NCBI GenBank assembly: GCA_005878685.1
Contig: VBLN01000063.1
Location: forward strand, 544 to 10,015
Source of the DNA: Deltaproteobacteria bacterium
GTDB taxonomy: Bacteria; Desulfobacterota; Binatia; UBA9968
DNA length: 9,472 bases
Direction: 5' to 3'
The position numbers and the translations under genes were made by a program. Under the pieces are notes generated by a model. It saw only the letters and a list, made by a program, of their open reading frames with translations. It was not told the origin of the DNA and did no database searches. Of the stretch, positions 5,713 to 9,472 are shown piece after piece. Every line of letters starts with the position of its first letter. The stretch's first letter is position 1.

Positions 5713-6966
5713 ATGCCGAAACATGGGGATGATCGTTCGGGCAATCTCGTTTGCTCTTTCTGCGGCAAGAGCCAGGACGAGGTGCGCAAGCTCATTGCCG
5801 GCCCGACGGTGTACATCTGTGATGAATGCATCGATCTTTGTAACGATATCATAGCGGAGGAGTGTGACCACGAAGAGGCGCTCGCGTCTTCTTCCAGCGT
5901 TCCCAAGCCAGCGGAGATTAAGCGCGTCTTGGACCAGTACGTGATTGGACAAGAGAGGGCAAAGAAGATTTTGGCGGTTGCGGTTCACAATCATTACAAA
6001 CGGATCGACCACCAGATGGTGACCGGCGATGTGGAGTTGCAGAAGAGCAATATCCTGCTGCTGGGTCCTACGGGTTCAGGTAAGACTCTTTTGGCCCAGA
6101 CCCTGGCGCGATTCCTTCAAGTCCCCTTTACTATTGCCGATGCTACGAGCCTGACAGAGGCGGGCTACGTAGGGGAGGACGTGGAGAATATCATTCTCAA
6201 TCTGCTTCAGGCAGCCGATTATGATGTCGAAAAGGCTCAACGTGGGATTGTCTACATCGACGAGATCGACAAGATCTCCCGAAAATCGGACAATCCTTCG
6301 ATCACTCGGGACGTTTCAGGAGAGGGAGTTCAGCAAGCGTTATTGAAGATCGTCGAAGGCACCATGGCGAGCGTCCCCCCCAAAGGGGGAAGGAAGCATC
6401 CGCAGCAGGAGTTTCTGCAAGTCGATACGACTAACATTCTGTTTCTCTGCGGCGGTGCCTTTGTTGGGTTAGAGGATATCATTCGTAGACGGATCGGACG
6501 GAAACGAATGGGGTTCGGGGCAGAATTGGAGGAGCGGGACGGAAAGCGGGGAAACGAGCTATTGCATGAGGTTCAGCCGGAGGACCTGCTGAAATTCGGG
6601 CTTATCCCTGAATTCATCGGGCGCCTGCCTGTGCTTGCGACTCTGGATGAGCTCGACGAGGATGCGTTGGTGCGCATCTTAAAGGAGCCGAAGAACGCTC
6701 TCACCAAGCAGTATTCCAAACTCTTCGAGATGGAGAGCGTTCACCTGAAGTTCACCGAAGAGGCGCTAAGGGCCATTGCCCGAGAAGCGCTGAAAAGAAA
6801 GTCCGGTGCCCGAGGTCTTAGAGCGATTATGGAAAATATCATGCTCGATGTCATGTATGAGATGCCGTCCCAACCCAATATTAAGGAAGTGATCATCTCT
6901 GAAGAAGTGGTGACCCGAAACGAAGCTCCTATTATTGTTTATTCCAAAGCTGCAGAGAGCGCATAG
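5713..6966 (+). CDS. clpX: ClpX, AAA+ unfoldase subunit of ClpXP
   Basis: A 417-residue hexameric ATPase that recognises tagged proteins, unfolds them and feeds them to ClpP. The N-terminal zinc-binding domain has cysteines at 14, 17, 36 and 39 (CSFC and CDEC). Then come Walker A GPTGSGKT (118-125), the pore loop GYVGED (151-156), Walker B IVYIDEID (179-186), the substrate-gating RKH loop (227-229), the arginine-finger region FIGRLP (R304) and sensor II GARGLR (365-370). The ClpP-docking loop, usually IGF, reads MGF (266-268) before the conserved GA. Length is normal. The start at ATG 5713 is preceded by GGGGG (5704-5708), a weak match to a ribosome binding site. It lies 11 bases after clpP and 11 before lon, so translation of the three is likely coupled. 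Confidence 0.98.
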   Translation: MPKHGDDRSGNLVCSFCGKSQDEVRKLIAGPTVYICDECIDLCNDIIAEECDHEEALASSSSVPKPAEIKRVLDQYVIGQERAKKILAVAVHNHYKRIDHQMVTGDVELQKSNILLLGPTGSGKTLLAQTLARFLQVPFTIADATSLTEAGYVGEDVENIILNLLQAADYDVEKAQRGIVYIDEIDKISRKSDNPSITRDVSGEGVQQALLKIVEGTMASVPPKGGRKHPQQEFLQVDTTNILFLCGGAFVGLEDIIRRRIGRKRMGFGAELEERDGKRGNELLHEVQPEDLLKFGLIPEFIGRLPVLATLDELDEDALVRILKEPKNALTKQYSKLFEMESVHLKFTEEALRAIAREALKRKSGARGLRAIMENIMLDVMYEMPSQPNIKEVIISEEVVTRNEAPIIVYSKAAESA

Positions 6967-6970
6967 GGAG
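6966..6970 (+). promoter_or_regulatory. lon ribosome binding site overlapping the clpX stop
   Basis: GGGAG begins on the last base of the clpX TAG stop codon and lies seven bases before ATG 6978. The overlap favours translational coupling between clpX and lon. Confidence 0.7.
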
Positions 6971-6977
6971 AAAAGAT

Positions 6978-9443
6978 ATGTTGTTTCGCAGCGACAAAAA
7001 AGACGACAAGGAGAAGGGTGCCGATGGTTTCCTGAAGGTGCCGTTGCTGCCTCTGAGGGATATCATTGTCTTTCCCCATATGGTTGTGCCCCTCTTTGTG
7101 GGCCGGCAGCGATCGATCAAAGCATTGGAAGAGGCGACTCAAAAACAAGGGCCGATCTTTCTCTCCTCGCAAAGAGATGCCAAGACGAATGAGCCGACCG
7201 AAAACGATATCTATCGTATCGGGACGCTTGGAACCGTGGTCCAGATGCTGAAGCTGCCGGATGGGACGGTCAAGGTCCTGATTGAAGGGAAGAAGCGAGG
7301 CAGGATTGCGCGTTACGTCGATCATCCAGACTTCTTCCTCGTGGAGGTAGAGGAGATCGAGGAAGCTGTCGAGAAAAACGTGGAGGTCGAGGCTTTAGTC
7401 CGTGAGGTTCACACCACCTTTGAAAACTATGTAAAGTTGAAAAAGAAAATCCCGCCGGAAATGGTCATGTCCGTTGCCTCGATCGACGCTCCGGCCCGGC
7501 TTGCAGATACTGTAGTCGCTCATCTCGGCATCAAGCTGGAAGATCGCCAAAATCTTCTGGAGACCCTCAACGCTGCAGAGCGGTTGGAAAAGGTTCTAGG
7601 GCATATGCGCGCGGAGATCGAGATCCTGGAGGTGGAGAGGCGCATCCGCTCCCGAGTGAAGAAACAGATGGAGCGCTCACAAAAGGAGTACTACTTAAAC
7701 GAGCAGATGCGAGCGATCCAGAAGGAGCTGGGCGAGAAGGACGAGTTTAAAAACGAGATTCAGGAGATCGAAGACAAGATCAAACAGAAAAAGCTCTCGG
7801 CCGAGGCAAAGGACAAGGTAGAGAAGGAGCTGAAGAAGCTTAAGATGATGTCTCCCATGTCGGCTGAAGCCACTGTGGTCAGGAACTATGTCGATTGGAT
7901 CCTGAGCCTCCCATGGAACGAATTCACCGACGACAAGCTGGACATCAAGGAGGCGGAGAGGGTCCTCGAAGAAGACCATTATGGCTTGGAAAAGGTGAAG
8001 CAGCGGATCTTGGAATATCTCGCTGTTCAAAGCCTTGTGGGCAAGATGAAGGGACCTATACTATGCCTGGTGGGACCTCCCGGCGTTGGCAAGACCTCTC
8101 TGGGTCGCTCCATCGCTCGGGCGACAGGCAGGAAGTTTGTTCGGGTCTCCCTGGGAGGGGTACGGGACGAGGCCGAGATTCGAGGGCACCGTCGCACCTA
8201 CATCGGAGCGCTACCGGGAAAAATTGTCCAGTCCATGAAGAAAGCCGGCTCGAGCAATCCTGTCTTCTTGATGGATGAGGTCGACAAAATGTCGACGGAT
8301 TTTCGGGGAGATCCCTCCTCGGCGCTTCTCGAGGTGCTGGATCCGGAGCAGAACTTTGCCTTCAACGATCATTATCTCGACCTGGATTATGATCTTTCCA
8401 AGGTGATGTTCATTACTACGGCTAATATGCTGGATCGGATTCCTCGCCCCCTTCAAGACCGTATGGAAATTATCCGAATTGCGGGATACACAGAATTGGA
8501 GAAGCTGAACATTGCGAAGAGATATTTGGTTGACAAGCAAAGGGAGTCGAACGGCCTCAAACCTGAGAACGTTATCTTCTCGGATAGTGCTATTCTTGGG
8601 TTGATACGCCACTACACGAAAGAGGCTGGGGTGAGAAATCTGGATCGCGAACTCGCATCGATCTGTCGGAAGGTGGCGGTGGAGGTAGTGAAGAGAGACC
8701 GCGACGCTAAGATCACCGTCAGCGGGAAGAGCCTGCATAAGCATCTTGGTCCGCCGAAGTACCGGTATGGGAAGGCCGAGGTGGAGCATCGGATTGGAGT
8801 CACCACAGGACTGGCCTGGACCGAACTAGGGGGAGAGCTGCTAGCGACGGAGGTGACGATCATGCCGGGCAAGGGTCAACTCACGGTCACGGGGCAGTTG
8901 GGCGACGTGATGAAGGAATCGGCGCAAGCAGCGATGAGCTACGTGCGTTCGCGTGCCGAAGATTTGGGATTGGCAAGAGACTTCTATCAAAAGATCGACG
9001 TGCATCTCCATGTGCCCGAGGGCTCCATCCCCAAGGATGGTCCATCCGCTGGCATTACTATGGCGACCTCTTTGGTTTCCGCTCTGACGCGGATTCCCGT
9101 GCGTCATGATCTCGCCATGACCGGTGAGATTACCTTGAGAGGAAGGGTGCTTCCGATCGGGGGGCTGAAGGAGAAGGTTTTAGCCGCGCATCGCGGCGGG
9201 ATTAAAACGGTTCTGATACCTGAGGAAAACGAGAAGGACATTGAAGAGATCCCGACCACAATCTTGAAAACCGTCGATCTGGTGGTGATAAGCCATATGG
9301 ATGAAGTCCTGAAAAAGGCACTGATGTTGGATGATCCGGAGAGTCTCTTTAAGAGAAGCGATGAGTCGGTTATTAAAAGTGAATCGTCTGCTTTTGAAGA
9401 AAAGGAAGACGAAACCCCGGGCGCCGATATCTTGCCACAGTAA
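6978..9443 (+). CDS. lon: Lon, ATP-dependent serine protease (LonA type)
   Basis: A complete 821-residue LonA protease that degrades misfolded and short-lived regulatory proteins in the cytoplasm. The N-terminal substrate-recognition domain starts with [16 protein letters not shown] (24-39) and runs to about 210. A charged coiled-coil region lies around 215-295. The AAA+ module has Walker [10 protein letters not shown] (366-374), [20 protein letters not shown] (391-410), Walker [10 protein letters not shown] (429-437), and [18 protein letters not shown] (480-497) in the sensor-1/arginine-finger region. The protease domain (about 600-785) carries the Ser-Lys dyad: S690 in PKDGPSAG and K733 in [10 protein letters not shown]. 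After residue 785 is a variable, mostly acidic tail of about 36 residues, longer than the end of E. coli Lon. The start at 6978 is supported by the GGGAG site. Stop TAA 9441-9443. Only 29 bases follow in the window; a short CCGG/CCGG pairing there is too weak to call a terminator. Confidence 0.98.
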   Translation: MLFRSDKKDDKEKGADGFLKVPLLPLRDIIVFPHMVVPLFVGRQRSIKALEEATQKQGPIFLSSQRDAKTNEPTENDIYRIGTLGTVVQMLKLPDGTVKVLIEGKKRGRIARYVDHPDFFLVEVEEIEEAVEKNVEVEALVREVHTTFENYVKLKKKIPPEMVMSVASIDAPARLADTVVAHLGIKLEDRQNLLETLNAAERLEKVLGHMRAEIEILEVERRIRSRVKKQMERSQKEYYLNEQMRAIQKELGEKDEFKNEIQEIEDKIKQKKLSAEAKDKVEKELKKLKMMSPMSAEATVVRNYVDWILSLPWNEFTDDKLDIKEAERVLEEDHYGLEKVKQRILEYLAVQSLVGKMKGPILCLVGPPGVGKTSLGRSIARATGRKFVRVSLGGVRDEAEIRGHRRTYIGALPGKIVQSMKKAGSSNPVFLMDEVDKMSTDFRGDPSSALLEVLDPEQNFAFNDHYLDLDYDLSKVMFITTANMLDRIPRPLQDRMEIIRIAGYTELEKLNIAKRYLVDKQRESNGLKPENVIFSDSAILGLIRHYTKEAGVRNLDRELASICRKVAVEVVKRDRDAKITVSGKSLHKHLGPPKYRYGKAEVEHRIGVTTGLAWTELGGELLATEVTIMPGKGQLTVTGQLGDVMKESAQAAMSYVRSRAEDLGLARDFYQKIDVHLHVPEGSIPKDGPSAGITMATSLVSALTRIPVRHDLAMTGEITLRGRVLPIGGLKEKVLAAHRGGIKTVLIPEENEKDIEEIPTTILKTVDLVVISHMDEVLKKALMLDDPESLFKRSDESVIKSESSAFEEKEDETPGADILPQ

Positions 9444-9472
9444 AATCGGCCGGCTTTGAACCGGGCAGATTG

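Noticed and set aside
5485..6012. Minus-strand ORF of 175 codons opposite clpP and clpX
   Set aside because: Shadow of two highly conserved genes; part of its sequence is just the reverse reading of the clpP tandem repeat.
8211..8789. Minus-strand ORF of 192 codons opposite lon
   Set aside because: Shadow of the conserved AAA+ region of lon; no start signal or independent protein features.
1..9472. CRISPR array, transposon, toxin-antitoxin or phage genes
   Set aside because: No regularly spaced direct repeats, transposase motifs, terminal inverted repeats or phage-like genes are visible; apart from the 5642-5691 repeat the sequence is single copy by eye.

Overview
The window reads as a chromosomal segment of a Gram-negative bacterium. 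MlaC, a periplasmic outer-membrane lipid-transport protein, and a lytic transglycosylase both imply a two-membrane envelope. The tRNA-Leu, tig, clpP, clpX, lon order and the protein sequences fit a deltaproteobacterial, Nitrospirota or NC10/Methylomirabilota-like lineage. That placement is inference from gene order and general sequence character; no rRNA is present to settle it.

Layout. Positions 1-787 (minus strand) hold the N-terminal part of a secreted protein that runs off the left edge. It has a signal peptide, a carbohydrate-binding-module-like beta-sandwich and then a Pro/Thr/Ser linker. Its extended -10 promoter sits so close to the ATG that the mRNA looks leaderless. A short unrecognised plus-strand ORF follows (about 844-1236), then some 470 bases without a convincing gene. 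Positions 1707-3045 are a two-gene plus-strand unit: an SLT-family lytic transglycosylase and an mlaC-type lipid-binding protein, closed by an intrinsic terminator at 3082-3112.

A roughly 400-base gene-free stretch comes next. It contains a three-segment set of alternative hairpins (3198-3243) and a terminator-like hairpin (3488-3529) directly before a tRNA-Leu(UAG) gene (3537-3619). From 3724 to 9443 lies the classic proteostasis cluster: trigger factor (tig), ClpP peptidase, ClpX unfoldase and Lon protease, all on one strand with gaps of 31, 11 and 11 bases. They cover folding of nascent chains (trigger factor) and ATP-driven degradation (ClpXP and Lon), and are probably co-transcribed, possibly together with the upstream tRNA.

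Most of the window is well-conserved housekeeping sequence and I see no convincing new defence, mobile or biosynthetic system. The points worth checking are the leaderless secreted protein with its CXXC-containing, Asp-rich module, the orphan ORF beside it, the structured RNA segments around the tRNA, and a repeat-built C-terminal tail on ClpP.
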